Positions 7,569 to 15,917 are shown, numbered from the stretch's first letter. The stretch: 18,162 nucleotides of DNA from an uncultured Corynebacterium sp. (GCA_943913645.1 CALTYZ010000030.1:1-18162), one strand, 5' to 3'. Notes: generated by a model from the sequence alone, not told the origin. Program-made: numbers and translations.

Positions 7569-8534
7569 TTAGGAGTCGGTCAGGCGCGCATCGCGCGAAA
7601 CCGCATTCCTTCGGCGAATAAGCACCACGGTAGCAATGGCCAACGCCAGGATAAACGCAGTCCCCGCCACGAGCGGCAACACACTGGTTGTGCTCGCCGG
7701 CTGGTCAGTATCTTGCTGGGTGATATTTGCGTATGGGTTTTCCGCTTCGGTATCTTCGGGCTGCTGGACTGGCGCGTTGATCGACGTGATCACCACGATG
7801 AACTCCGTAACAGCATCGTCGCGGACGACTTCCATCATGAACGGGTTATCTGGTGTCTCACCGTCAGGGTATGTGAGGGTCAATGTGCGTGTGGCGATGT
7901 CGATGTCGCGCTGCACGCCTTCAATAATGTTGCCGTTGATATCTACATAGCGCAGTTTTGCTCCCTCGCGATCCGTGTTCGTGTACTTTAACAATTCGCT
8001 TGCTTTTGCAAGCGGAACCTTCACCACAATTGCGTTGGCGTGAATCTCTCCCTCAAATTCAAGCCTTGTGGCCGTAGAGGTGTCCACGTGCGCCGCAGGG
8101 TGACGTAGCTCTTTGTCTGTCGGTGCGGTGTCAGGTTCTTTTTGCTCAGGAGGTACCTGCAGCCCCTCTTCAGCGCCAGGAACTGCCTGTTCATTGACCG
8201 CGACAAGGGTGACCGTGGCTGTGTGTCCGGCAGCGCTCGCAGAAACATTAGCTGTGGAGCCCACCTGCTCAGGTGCAGTCACCGAGATGGTATTCCCACT
8301 CGATGCGACAACCCAACCGTCGGCGGCATAATTCACCGTAACTGGCACCCCGACGTCAACAGTGGTTGTTTCACCAGCCTGCACGGCAACCTGGGACGGC
8401 AGCACCTGGGCAACCGTACGCGGATCCGCACCACTCGATCCGGGCGCATTGACGAGCATCACCACACCGGCGACGACCGTGGTGATGAGAGGTACTCGAA
8501 GATTGGGCCACAACAAACTAATCACCTGTGCCAT
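7569..8534 (-). CDS. Uncharacterised surface-exposed single-span membrane protein with beta-rich (Ig-like?) ectodomain
   Basis: I do not recognise this 321-residue protein as a named family. It starts with a signal-type segment (Arg near 13, hydrophobic about 14-29, then Ala/Gly/Ser-rich NAPGSSGADP). Next comes a Val/Thr/Ala-rich beta region (about 45-113) resembling a bacterial Ig-like module, a Pro/Glu-rich linker (about 115-150) and a second beta-rich domain (about 155-255). A second Pro/Glu/Asp/Gln linker leads to one transmembrane helix (about 286-306) and a positive stop RRRN with a short cytoplasmic tail. There is no LPXTG motif, so it is membrane-anchored rather than sorted. It lies between xerD and parA. 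No Shine-Dalgarno site precedes the ATG, while TATCTT and TATCTC lie just upstream, which fits a leaderless message. The function is unknown; the topology is an inference from hydrophobicity. Confidence 0.75.
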   Translation of the reverse strand: MAQVISLLWPNLRVPLITTVVAGVVMLVNAPGSSGADPRTVAQVLPSQVAVQAGETTTVDVGVPVTVNYAADGWVVASSGNTISVTAPEQVGSTANVSASAAGHTATVTLVAVNEQAVPGAEEGLQVPPEQKEPDTAPTDKELRHPAAHVDTSTATRLEFEGEIHANAIVVKVPLAKASELLKYTNTDREGAKLRYVDINGNIIEGVQRDIDIATRTLTLTYPDGETPDNPFMMEVVRDDAVTEFIVVITSINAPVQQPEDTEAENPYANITQQDTDQPASTTSVLPLVAGTAFILALAIATVVLIRRRNAVSRDARLTDS

Positions 8535-8541
8535 TGGGTAA

Positions 8542-8553
8542 GAGATAAAGATA
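8542..8553 (-). promoter_or_regulatory. Possible leaderless promoter ahead of the surface-protein gene
   Basis: On the minus strand the AT-rich gap after xerD holds TATCTT (8553-8548) directly followed by TATCTC (8547-8542), both matching the TANNNT form of actinobacterial -10 boxes. The second would place the start of transcription at about the ATG (8534), consistent with the missing Shine-Dalgarno site. No convincing -35 is seen. If real, it gives the surface protein and parA-scpAB their own promoter. Confidence 0.35.
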
Positions 8554-8597
8554 AAAGTCAGCTAATAAGCCTAGACGGCGATCAGGTCGGAGCTAGT

Positions 8598-9503
8598 TCA
8601 GGCGCGCGGATGCGCCCCAGCCCATACTTGGCGGAGGCTGTCTGCCGTCACGTGGGTGTAGATCTGTGTGGTGGTTACTGAAGAGTGTCCAAGAAGCTCT
8701 TGCACAGTGCGCACATCGGCACCGCCCTCCAGCAAATGCGTGGCAAATGAGTGCCTCAAGGTGTGTGGGGAAACATCTTTCTCCAGGCCAGCACGTGCGG
8801 CGGCAGTTTTGATAACTGTCCACGCGCTCTGTCGTGATAATGCGCCGCCGCGGGCATTGAGAAACAACGCGTGCGATTTACCAGTGGCAAGGACAGGCCG
8901 CCCGCGGACAAGATAGGCATCCAATGCGTCAACCGCATGCGTTCCCACTGGCACGAGACGCTGCTTATTTCCCTTGCCGTGCACCATCAGCACACCCGTA
9001 TTATCAGTGACGTCGTCGACCGTTAACGCCAGCACCTCTGACACGCGCGCACCGGTTGCGTAGAGCATCTCAAGCAACACCTTATCCCGCAGGCCAAGCG
9101 GCGTCGTGGTCGTGCATGCGTCTAAAAGTGCCGTAACCTCTGTAACGGACAAGGTATCCGGGAGCGCCTCACCCTGCGACGGCGGCGAGACCTCTGCCGA
9201 CACATCAGAAGCAAGTACCCCCTCTGTCACCCCGAACTTATGCAACCCGCGGGCCACCACAAGCGCACGCGCCACTGAAGCGGGGGCAAGTGGGGGCGCG
9301 TTGTCAACACCGCGGCGCAGGTCGGCGACGTACGCCTCTACATCGCGTGCTGTGACCCGTGACAAATCTCGCAATCCAGCCGCGTCGAGCCAATGAATAT
9401 AGCGACGCAGGTCCCGGTCGTAGTTACTGATCGTGTGTTCGGAAAGACCGCGTTCAACCACCAAATGGATATGCCAAGTGCGGGCAAGCTCTTCAACGTC
9501 CAT
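8598..9503 (-). CDS. xerD: Site-specific tyrosine recombinase XerD
   Basis: A 301-residue tyrosine recombinase that, with XerC, resolves chromosome dimers at dif. The N-terminal SAM-like core-binding domain (about 1-90) is followed by the catalytic domain. All active-site residues are present at spacings like E. coli XerD: Arg153 in GARVSE, Lys177 in HGKGNK, His247 and Arg250 in HTLRHSFATH, His273 in LLGHSS, and nucleophile Tyr282. The length matches the family. Housekeeping context and tight linkage to the NUDIX gene (24 nt) argue for chromosomal XerD rather than an integrase. No dif-like site was seen in the window. An AGG eight bases upstream supports the ATG start. Confidence 0.95.
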   Translation of the reverse strand: MDVEELARTWHIHLVVERGLSEHTISNYDRDLRRYIHWLDAAGLRDLSRVTARDVEAYVADLRRGVDNAPPLAPASVARALVVARGLHKFGVTEGVLASDVSAEVSPPSQGEALPDTLSVTEVTALLDACTTTTPLGLRDKVLLEMLYATGARVSEVLALTVDDVTDNTGVLMVHGKGNKQRLVPVGTHAVDALDAYLVRGRPVLATGKSHALFLNARGGALSRQSAWTVIKTAAARAGLEKDVSPHTLRHSFATHLLEGGADVRTVQELLGHSSVTTTQIYTHVTADSLRQVWAGAHPRA

Positions 9504-9527
9504 AGGTCCAGCCTGCAGGTGTTTTCA

Positions 9528-10175
9528 CTAGATTCGTTTCATATCGGGTACTACACCCTGTCTCGTACGACGCTCGGCCAATGCAGTTGGTCGCAGCGTG
9601 AACGGCTCCGTTGCCGGACGTGCGTCCGCGTTGTTTTCGACAACATTCGCTGCAGCGAGGATGCCAGCGACCGCAATTCCGTTGACGATCTCACCGCGCA
9701 GCACGGCATCGCGTGCAGCAAAAAGCTCGAGCCAACGGCTTTGCATGTCCGCCTCTTCATGTTCAGGTTCAGGCCGGTCTACCTGCGACAGTCCACGGGC
9801 GATGAAAATGCGTACTGCTTCTTCCGCGAATCCAGGCGATGTCACCAGGTCAACGAGCACCCCCCAATCCTGCGCAGCAAGGCCGGCTTCCTCCCCAAGC
9901 TCCCGCTGGGCAGCCACCAGTTCATCTTCTCCGGCAACGTCGAGGAGACCGGCCGGCAGTTCGAGCAAACGTTGCTGCACGGAGTGGCGGTACTGCTCCA
10001 CCATGATGAGCCGATTATCTTCATCAAGTGCCACAACAGCGACCGCTCCGAAGTGCTCAATGATCTCCCGGTCCGCGCAGCCGCCATCCGGCATCGTCAA
10101 CGTATCTTTCCGCAACGCGATCACTGGGGCGTCGACGAGTAACCGTGAAGCAGTGACTGAAAAATCGTGACTCAT
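9528..10175 (-). CDS. NUDIX hydrolase, probable ADP-ribose pyrophosphatase
   Basis: A 215-residue NUDIX enzyme resembling M. tuberculosis Rv1700, which cleaves ADP-ribose to AMP and ribose 5-phosphate. The Nudix box is intact: LPAGLLDVAGE, then seven residues, then RELGEEAGL. The preceding VVALDEDNRLIMVEQYRHSV strand pair and the following VTSPGFAEE loop are typical of ADP-ribose hydrolases. The glutamates needed for metal binding are present. A TTG at 10184 is in frame, but the ATG at 10175 has GAGG three bases upstream and is preferred. It begins 11 nt after the steB stop; in M. tuberculosis and C. glutamicum pyrG lies at this junction and is absent here. Confidence 0.9.
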   Translation of the reverse strand: MSHDFSVTASRLLVDAPVIALRKDTLTMPDGGCADREIIEHFGAVAVVALDEDNRLIMVEQYRHSVQQRLLELPAGLLDVAGEDELVAAQRELGEEAGLAAQDWGVLVDLVTSPGFAEEAVRIFIARGLSQVDRPEPEHEEADMQSRWLELFAARDAVLRGEIVNGIAVAGILAAANVVENNADARPATEPFTLRPTALAERRTRQGVVPDMKRI

Positions 10176-10186
10176 AGGCCTCAAGC

Positions 10187-11083
10187 CTAGCGTCGAGCTT
10201 CGAGGACATCAGCTGCTGACAACACCGCATTGATTCTTCCTGCCTCAGTGTCGACGTGCCCGACTCGTCCCGGTTGCAGCGATCCGTCGAGCACCCCCTG
10301 GGTGGCGTGTACGAGTGGGCGTTTTGCAGCAATCGTTTCAGTCATATCATCGAGCACCTGAATTGCAAACAGGTCAGTGCGCGCATCAGTTGGAGCGTCG
10401 GTGAGGCTTTTATCTGACACGACAATGATGGCCTCACCCGACCGAAGCTCACCGTCGACGGAAATGAAGCCTGCGTCCTGAAGCGCGTTCAGCAGCAGTG
10501 AACGCTCGCTCTCTGAGGCAGGTATTTTTCCGGTCGCAGGGTCTGCCACCAGGATCGCAGCGAACGCGTCACCAACGCGGGCGCCAGACGACTCACCGTG
10601 GGCATCGGGGTCGACACCAGCTTCGTCGCTGCGTGGTAGGGCCGCGGTGACCACAGTTTCTAACTCGTCGGCAGATTCACGGTCAAAGAGCTTCTCGTTT
10701 AGCCGCACTTCGCCTGCATTGCTCCCGCCGGCGGATTCAACAAGTCGCTGTATGGTGGCTACATCCTCGTCGTGTGCGTCTGCTGTTCGCACAACGATAA
10801 CGGAAACGCCAGTAAGCGCACCATCGACTAGTGCCTCGGCAGACTCCGACAGCAGTGCATCTGCTGTTTGCACCTGGTCGTGAGCAAGCGTCAGTTCGGC
10901 TTCGACGCCATCCACAGTCGTATCTTGTGCGGCCTCGGTGCCAGGAGTGGCAGTGCCGGAACTACTGGCGAGGGAAGCAGTGACAATCGGTGCGATGACA
11001 AGTGCCCCCAGTGCGATACCGAACGCGGCGCCCCAGCCGAGACCAGCCGCAACCAGTCCACTGCTGCGCGTGAACTTGCTCAT
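10187..11083 (-). CDS. steB: SteB / MctB-like membrane-anchored envelope protein
   Basis: A 298-residue protein with one N-terminal transmembrane helix (about 9-35) and an exported remainder. It belongs to the family of M. tuberculosis Rv1698 (MctB, first described in copper export). In C. glutamicum the orthologue SteB works with SteA to control the septal peptidoglycan hydrolase RipA. An Ala/Leu/Gln/Glu-rich helical stretch after the membrane segment suggests a coiled coil, consistent with the SteB model. The body carries the conserved VSVIVVRTADA and GEAIIVVSDKSL segments. The frame extends to 11128, but AAGGAGG seven bases before the ATG at 11083 fixes the start and leaves the expected short cytoplasmic N-terminus. 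It follows steA after 16 nt. Confidence 0.88.
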   Translation of the reverse strand: MSKFTRSSGLVAAGLGWGAAFGIALGALVIAPIVTASLASSSGTATPGTEAAQDTTVDGVEAELTLAHDQVQTADALLSESAEALVDGALTGVSVIVVRTADAHDEDVATIQRLVESAGGSNAGEVRLNEKLFDRESADELETVVTAALPRSDEAGVDPDAHGESSGARVGDAFAAILVADPATGKIPASESERSLLLNALQDAGFISVDGELRSGEAIIVVSDKSLTDAPTDARTDLFAIQVLDDMTETIAAKRPLVHATQGVLDGSLQPGRVGHVDTEAGRINAVLSAADVLEARR

Positions 11084-11090
11084 TTCGGCG

Positions 11091-11097
11091 CCTCCTT
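11091..11097 (-). promoter_or_regulatory. Consensus ribosome binding site of steB
   Basis: AAGGAGG on the minus strand, seven bases before the ATG at 11083. This is the best Shine-Dalgarno site in the window and it excludes the 15-residue longer reading. Confidence 0.75.
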
Positions 11098-11099
11098 GG

Positions 11100-12305
11100 T
11101 TAGTGCGATCGCCAATCCACCCAACCACGCAGCATATCTATGAGGGCTCGCCAGGCAGCTTCCAAATTCTGTCCGAATGCATCGTGGCCACCAAGGCCCA
11201 CAACAACGACGATGGTCGCCGCGGCGACAAGTAACCCAAGGATTGCCCATGCCCATGCGATTCCTGCCCCACTGCGCTCTGAGCTGTAAAGGTTTTCAAT
11301 AACCCGGGAATCCACCAACCTGGTTCCAGCTTTCATGCGAGCAAGCAGCGCCGCCGGGTCAGGGACCTCGTTGTGCGTAAATATTTCATCGAACTCAAAC
11401 GGCGCCCCACAAGAAATAATGGTCTCTGCCTCGTGGAACACCGCGAGTAGCAGAGCTAGATCCAGCTCCGAATCAGTTGTAGCCGGAAATGTCATCGCCC
11501 CGACGCCAAGGTCTTGGATCCGTTCCAGACCAGGGGCGAAACCATCGGTCTCCGCAGGCAGGATCACATAAGCGCCGCTACGCAAACTCTCCGCGGCGAC
11601 GTGGGTCGGTTCTGCAACGATAACTTCGGGTCGGTATCCCAACTCTACGAGGGTGTCTGCGGCAGCACCGACACCGACCATCACCGGTGTGAATTCGCGG
11701 ATGAAGTTTTTTAAATTGCTCACTCGTTCCCGCGTATCAGGCGCCGGTGCGACAATGAGCACCTTGCGTCCCGCCATGAGGTCGCCGAGTTCGGGCGTGC
11801 CGATGCCGTCCACAAGCAGGGGAAGCTCAGCGTGCACGAACTGGATCGCGTTGCCGAAGTACGCCTCGGCATTGGCTGTGAGCCGTCGCTGCGCATCATC
11901 AAATGCGGCGTTGATATCCTCGCGGCGAACAGCCTCACAGTTACCAACCGACTTCTTCCCCACAATCAGCTCGCCGTTCTCGGCGATGCGGGCTGGTTTG
12001 CCACTACGGATTGCCTTGTGCAACTTCTCGCCTGTCGCCTCAAAGAGCGGAATCCCCGCATCGAGCATGAGGTAGGGACCGTAGTTGGGTACTGCACCAG
12101 TTGCGTACCGGGAGAGGTTAATCACAGCAGCAGGGTTGACGGCAATCAATGAATCCGCTAGTCGCTGAGACAGGTCCGCCGCATCCACGACTACGATATC
12201 GCCGGCTTTGACCCCATCAAGCCGCGCGCGTGGCTCCGTGCAATCGCGCAGGGTGCCCTGCACAGTGGGCAACACGGATCCGGTTTCTGGGGATGAAACT
12301 GTCAT
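11100..12305 (-). CDS. steA: Septation protein SteA (thiamin-pyrophosphokinase-like fold, C-terminal membrane helix)
   Basis: A 401-residue protein of the SteA family. In C. glutamicum SteA localises to the cytokinetic ring and with SteB promotes daughter-cell separation. An N-terminal beta-rich part (about 10-75, with GDIVVVDAADLSQRLADSL) precedes a TPP-kinase-like domain (about 175-310). That domain contains the strongly family-like LERIQDLGVGAMTFPA. A C-terminal transmembrane helix (about 346-373) and an amphipathic Trp-rich tail follow. Where I expect a GDPD/GDxDS-type motif after the strand PEVIV, this protein reads AEPTH. An in-frame GTG at 12350 would add 15 residues; I chose the ATG at 12305 by family start. 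Neither has a clear Shine-Dalgarno site. It follows recN by 53 nt. Confidence 0.9.
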   Translation of the reverse strand: MTVSSPETGSVLPTVQGTLRDCTEPRARLDGVKAGDIVVVDAADLSQRLADSLIAVNPAAVINLSRYATGAVPNYGPYLMLDAGIPLFEATGEKLHKAIRSGKPARIAENGELIVGKKSVGNCEAVRREDINAAFDDAQRRLTANAEAYFGNAIQFVHAELPLLVDGIGTPELGDLMAGRKVLIVAPAPDTRERVSNLKNFIREFTPVMVGVGAAADTLVELGYRPEVIVAEPTHVAAESLRSGAYVILPAETDGFAPGLERIQDLGVGAMTFPATTDSELDLALLLAVFHEAETIISCGAPFEFDEIFTHNEVPDPAALLARMKAGTRLVDSRVIENLYSSERSGAGIAWAWAILGLLVAAATIVVVVGLGGHDAFGQNLEAAWRALIDMLRGWVDWRSH

Positions 12306-12358
12306 AATTGTTATTGTGCACCCCGTTGGCGCTGAGAGCCTGCGGTACACGGGCGTGT

Positions 12359-14089
12359 CTAGTTGCGCAGTTTCTCTACCTCACGCTGCGCCGTTGCTAA
12401 GAGCTCACTTGCGTGCGCGCGTCCGGTGTCCGAATCTTCCAGTCCGGCCATCATTCGCGCAAGCTCATCAACGCGCCGTTCTGCCCGCAGATCCTCCACC
12501 CCAGAGCTCACCTCCTGTGTGCTGACCTGCTTCGAAACATGCAGGTGGGTGTCAGCATAGGCGGCAACTTGGGGCAGGTGGGTTACCACGATGACTTGGT
12601 TCCGCAGCGCAAGCCGAGCCAATCGACGACCAATTTCTACTGCCGCGCGTCCCCCAACCCCGGCATCAACCTCGTCGAACACCATTGTGGTGCCCGGTGA
12701 AGAATCAGACAAAATGACCTCCAAGGCCAGCATCACCCGCGAAAGCTCACCACCTGAAGCGCTTGAGGCCAGCGGCTTCGGCTCGGTTGCCGCATTCGGC
12801 GCCAACAGGATCTCGACCGTGTCCGTGCCGGTACTGGTGTATGCCGATTGCGTAACTGAGACGGTCAGTTGCGCATGCGGCATCGCCAGACCATGCAGCT
12901 CTTTCGTCACCGCCTTACTGAGCTTGGCTGCGGCGGATACACGCGCTTGTGAAAGTGCCTCAGCGTGCTTCTTGGTTTCGCGCTCGAATCGCTCGGCGCT
13001 ACTTTTTAGCTCTTCGATCGCTTCATCAGAGATATCAATACTGTTCAAACGTTTCGCCGCTTTGTTCCTCCACGCCAGCACCCCACCAATGTCGTGGGCA
13101 TATTTGCGAGTCAACCCTTTCAATTCTTGCTGACGTTGCAACAGGCGATCCAGTTCCGCAGGGTCATTCGGTAGGTCAGCAAGATAGCTCCCCAGGTCAG
13201 CCGAAACATCGGACAGGTCTGCGACAATAGTGTGTAATCGTGAACCAAGGGCGCGCAGAGTATAGTCGCTGGCCGTATCGAGCACGGTAGCGGCCTGACC
13301 AATGAGCGCTAAGGCAGCAATCTCGTCCCCTCCGTCATAGCCGCCTGCTGCCTCTGCACCGTCGATCGCGCCGAGTGCTGTCTGCGAAGCCTCATACAGC
13401 GCGTCAACATCTTGGAGGCGGTTAATAGTCGCGATGAGCTCTTCATCTTCTCCTTCCTCCGGGGAAACAGCATCGATTTCATCAATCGCGAACCGCAACT
13501 GATCAGCCTCCTGAGCGAGTTGCAAGCGCTTCTCGGTGCGCTCGTGCAGCTGCTTCGTGGCGGTGCGCCACTGCGTATAGGCCTGCAGGTAAGTAGCAAG
13601 CAGATCCGCGATCTCTGGGGCGTATCGGTCCAGTGCCGCTAACTGCTGATCCGCTGACATGAGTCGCAACTGGTCGTTTTGGCCGTGAATGGCAAGCAAG
13701 TGCCCAGCGAACTCACTTAGCGTCGCCGCTGGCACTGTTCGACCACCAAGATGGGCGCGTGAACGGCCAGAGGCTTTTACAGACCGTGTTGCAACATACT
13801 CATCGTTTTCATCCGTCGCTACCCCAGCGTTGTCCGCGATCTCAGCGATCGCCGATGTGGCTTGCCCAGGCAACCCTTCGACACTGAAAGCCCCCTCTAC
13901 AACCGCCTCTGCCGCGCCGGAGCGCACCCGTGACGCATCAGCACGGCCACCGCTGAGCAGGCGAAGGCCGGTAACCACCATGGTTTTACCCGCGCCAGTT
14001 TCCCCCGTCAGCACCGTGAGGCCACGCGAGAGCTCTACCGATGCTGTAGGGATGACACCGAGGTTTGTGATTGAGATCTCTGTGAGCAT
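12359..14089 (-). CDS. recN: DNA repair ATPase RecN
   Basis: A 576-residue SMC-like protein acting in double-strand-break repair. The N-terminal ATPase half begins LTEISITNLGVI and has Walker A GETGAGKT (about 29-36). A long helical coiled coil fills the middle (about 150-400, with Gln/Glu/Arg/Leu-rich stretches). The C-terminal half has the ABC signature SASGGELSR (about 443-451) and Walker B MVFDEVDAGVGG. Length matches actinobacterial RecN. The ATG at 14089 gives the usual family start; an in-frame ATG at 14116 would add nine residues, and neither has a good Shine-Dalgarno site. No corynebacterial-type SOS box is visible in the gap after nadK, which instead contains the palindrome CGCGATCGCG. 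Confidence 0.96.
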   Translation of the reverse strand: MLTEISITNLGVIPTASVELSRGLTVLTGETGAGKTMVVTGLRLLSGGRADASRVRSGAAEAVVEGAFSVEGLPGQATSAIAEIADNAGVATDENDEYVATRSVKASGRSRAHLGGRTVPAATLSEFAGHLLAIHGQNDQLRLMSADQQLAALDRYAPEIADLLATYLQAYTQWRTATKQLHERTEKRLQLAQEADQLRFAIDEIDAVSPEEGEDEELIATINRLQDVDALYEASQTALGAIDGAEAAGGYDGGDEIAALALIGQAATVLDTASDYTLRALGSRLHTIVADLSDVSADLGSYLADLPNDPAELDRLLQRQQELKGLTRKYAHDIGGVLAWRNKAAKRLNSIDISDEAIEELKSSAERFERETKKHAEALSQARVSAAAKLSKAVTKELHGLAMPHAQLTVSVTQSAYTSTGTDTVEILLAPNAATEPKPLASSASGGELSRVMLALEVILSDSSPGTTMVFDEVDAGVGGRAAVEIGRRLARLALRNQVIVVTHLPQVAAYADTHLHVSKQVSTQEVSSGVEDLRAERRVDELARMMAGLEDSDTGRAHASELLATAQREVEKLRN

Positions 14090-14152
14090 ATCGTCAACCA
14101 GGTTACCCGTGGCCATCGCGATCGCGTATGAGCGCGTCAGCCCAGTGAGTCC

Positions 14153-15079
14153 CTAACGAGGTCCGCGCCAGCCCGATACCGGTAGCTGAAACTTTCGCAC
14201 CAGACGATCGGTGAATGGCCGCTGATCCAATCGCACCCATCTCACGGGGCGCTTGCCGCGAGTAATCTCGACCCGTGAGCCGGGAGGCAGCGAAATTTTG
14301 CGGAATCCGTCCATGACCGCAATCGCCTCACCTGCTGTCGGTTCGGACTCTACCGCGACTGTTGAATGGGGAGAAACCACCAGCGGTTTTGTAAATAGTG
14401 CGTGCGCGTTGTTCGGCACGACGAGTACGGCGTCGAGCTCCGGCCACATCACTGGCCCTCCAGCAGAAAATGCGTATGCGGTCGAGCCGGTTGGTGTGGA
14501 GACCAAAACACCATCGCAGCCGAAGGAGGAAACTGGCCGAAAATCGACCTCGAGGATTGCATCAAGCACACTCGTGCGGTCCGTATTTTCAATACTGCAC
14601 TCATTGAGTGCCCACCCGCGCCCAATCTGTGCACCGTCGGAGTCACGCACTTCAACATCGAGGGTCATGCGGTCTTCAACGAAGTACTTCTTATTCACAA
14701 CATGGCCGATCACCTGCTCAAGGCTTTCCGCTTCGCCTTCAGCCAGAAATCCGACATGGCCCAGGTTAATGCCGAGCACAGGTACGTCTTGTTCGTGTGC
14801 GAAGCTCGCCGCGCGAAGAAATGTACCATCCCCGCCGAGCACTAACACCAACTCGCAACCAGCTGCTGCCTCAGGCCCGATCTCGGCACGCCCGAGGTGG
14901 CCAAGGACTGGGTCTACGTCTATCGGACCGCGTCCATCTTCAGACGCCGCCGCTAACAGCCGGACCTGAATGTCTGCTTCCTGTAAAAGACGAGCTGCGG
15001 TTGCTGCCGACGAGATGTTCTCCGGCCTGTAGAAATGCGGGACCAGCAAGATCTCGCGCTGCGTTGTTGCTGCTTGCAC
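14153..15079 (-). CDS. nadK: NAD kinase
   Basis: A 308-residue NAD kinase (formerly PpnK) that makes NADP from NAD and ATP or polyphosphate. The diagnostic GGDGTFLRA lies at about 82-90, GINLGHVGFLAE follows, NE at 159-160 contacts NAD, and STPTGSTAYAFSAGGP is at about 194-209. Length fits actinobacterial enzymes. The GTG start follows the tlyA stop TAG with no gap, and AAGGA inside the end of tlyA sits nine bases upstream, which suggests coupled translation. The order tlyA-nadK-recN is conserved in actinobacteria. Confidence 0.97.
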   Translation of the reverse strand: MQAATTQREILLVPHFYRPENISSAATAARLLQEADIQVRLLAAASEDGRGPIDVDPVLGHLGRAEIGPEAAAGCELVLVLGGDGTFLRAASFAHEQDVPVLGINLGHVGFLAEGEAESLEQVIGHVVNKKYFVEDRMTLDVEVRDSDGAQIGRGWALNECSIENTDRTSVLDAILEVDFRPVSSFGCDGVLVSTPTGSTAYAFSAGGPVMWPELDAVLVVPNNAHALFTKPLVVSPHSTVAVESEPTAGEAIAVMDGFRKISLPPGSRVEITRGKRPVRWVRLDQRPFTDRLVRKFQLPVSGWRGPR

Positions 15080-15904
15080 CTATTGTGGTCCTTCCTCTAC
15101 TGCGGCCTCAATCATCTGCTTGACTGTTTCGGGTTCGTGCGCGGACGCCGCAGCATCCTTCACCAGCCACAGGAAGTATTCTACGTTTCCACTTGGCCCT
15201 GGCAGCGGCGAGGCTGTCGCCGCCCGAAGACTAAGACCAAGTGTCTGCGCATACAACGCAACTTCAGTTGTGACTTCGATGCGCAACCCCACAGAACGCA
15301 CCACCCCGCCGCTGCCAAGTCGATCCTTACCAACCTCAAACTGTGGCTTAACCATCGGCAGAAGATCAGAACCCGGCTCCATGCAGGCCGCAATTGCGGG
15401 TAACACTAACCGCAATGAGATAAAAGACAGATCCCCCACCATAATCTCAGCTGGCCCACCCATCATTTCGGGAGTGAGATTGCGGATATTCGTGCGATCC
15501 AGCACTGTGACCCGCTTATCGTTTTGGAGACGCCACACAAGCTGGCCGTAGCCGACATCCACAGCAACAACTTCACGCGCACCGCGAGATAACAACACAT
15601 CCGTGAAGCCACCTGTTGAGGCACCGGCATCCAGGGCACGCCGCTTGTCGACGCTTAACCCCATCTTCCCGAACACGTCCAGCGCACCAATCAACTTGTG
15701 TGCTCCGCGAGAAGCCCAGTCGGTTTCACCGACTGCAGTGACCTTTATGGACTCGCCTTGCTCCACCATGGTCGCCGATTTCGTAGCAACGAACCCCCCA
15801 ACCTCAACCAACCCAGCCTTGATCCACTCCTGCGCCTGTTCACGCGACCTGGCGAGCTTACGGCGAACCAGTTCGGCGTCGAGTCGCCGACGTCCCGGAG
15901 CCAT
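15080..15904 (-). CDS. tlyA: TlyA-family 16S/23S rRNA 2'-O-methyltransferase
   Basis: A 274-residue rRNA methyltransferase. The N-terminal S4 RNA-binding domain (RRLDAELVRRKLARS onward, about 5-60) leads to an FtsJ-like Rossmann domain with the SAM motif ALDAGASTGGF (about 90-100). The conserved SRGAHKL and VGDLSFISLR segments are present. In mycobacteria TlyA makes ribose methylations in both subunits and its loss gives capreomycin resistance; older annotation calls the family a haemolysin. The frame runs open to 16099, but GAGGAGG six bases before the ATG at 15904 and the usual start MAPGRRRLD make the shorter form clear. The upstream extension would also run over the small gene. Confidence 0.95.
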   Translation of the reverse strand: MAPGRRRLDAELVRRKLARSREQAQEWIKAGLVEVGGFVATKSATMVEQGESIKVTAVGETDWASRGAHKLIGALDVFGKMGLSVDKRRALDAGASTGGFTDVLLSRGAREVVAVDVGYGQLVWRLQNDKRVTVLDRTNIRNLTPEMMGGPAEIMVGDLSFISLRLVLPAIAACMEPGSDLLPMVKPQFEVGKDRLGSGGVVRSVGLRIEVTTEVALYAQTLGLSLRAATASPLPGPSGNVEYFLWLVKDAAASAHEPETVKQMIEAAVEEGPQ

Positions 15905-15910
15905 CTGGGA

Positions 15911-15917
15911 CCTCCTC
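15911..15917 (-). promoter_or_regulatory. Strong ribosome binding site fixing the tlyA start
   Basis: GAGGAGG on the minus strand, six bases before the ATG at 15904. It rules out the 65-residue longer reading. Confidence 0.75.

Noticed and set aside
9393..10142. Plus-strand open frame of 249 codons opposite the NUDIX gene and the start of xerD
   Set aside because: It is antisense to two clear genes, shows no family motif and has shadow-like composition.
14090..14152. Search for a LexA/SOS box before recN
   Set aside because: No TCGAAC-type half-site pair was seen here; a lone TCGAACA-like half-site occurs inside parA, which is the wrong place.
14253..14969. Plus-strand open frame of 238 codons opposite nadK
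   Set aside because: Ser/Thr/Pro/Arg-rich antisense shadow of a gene with all NAD kinase motifs.
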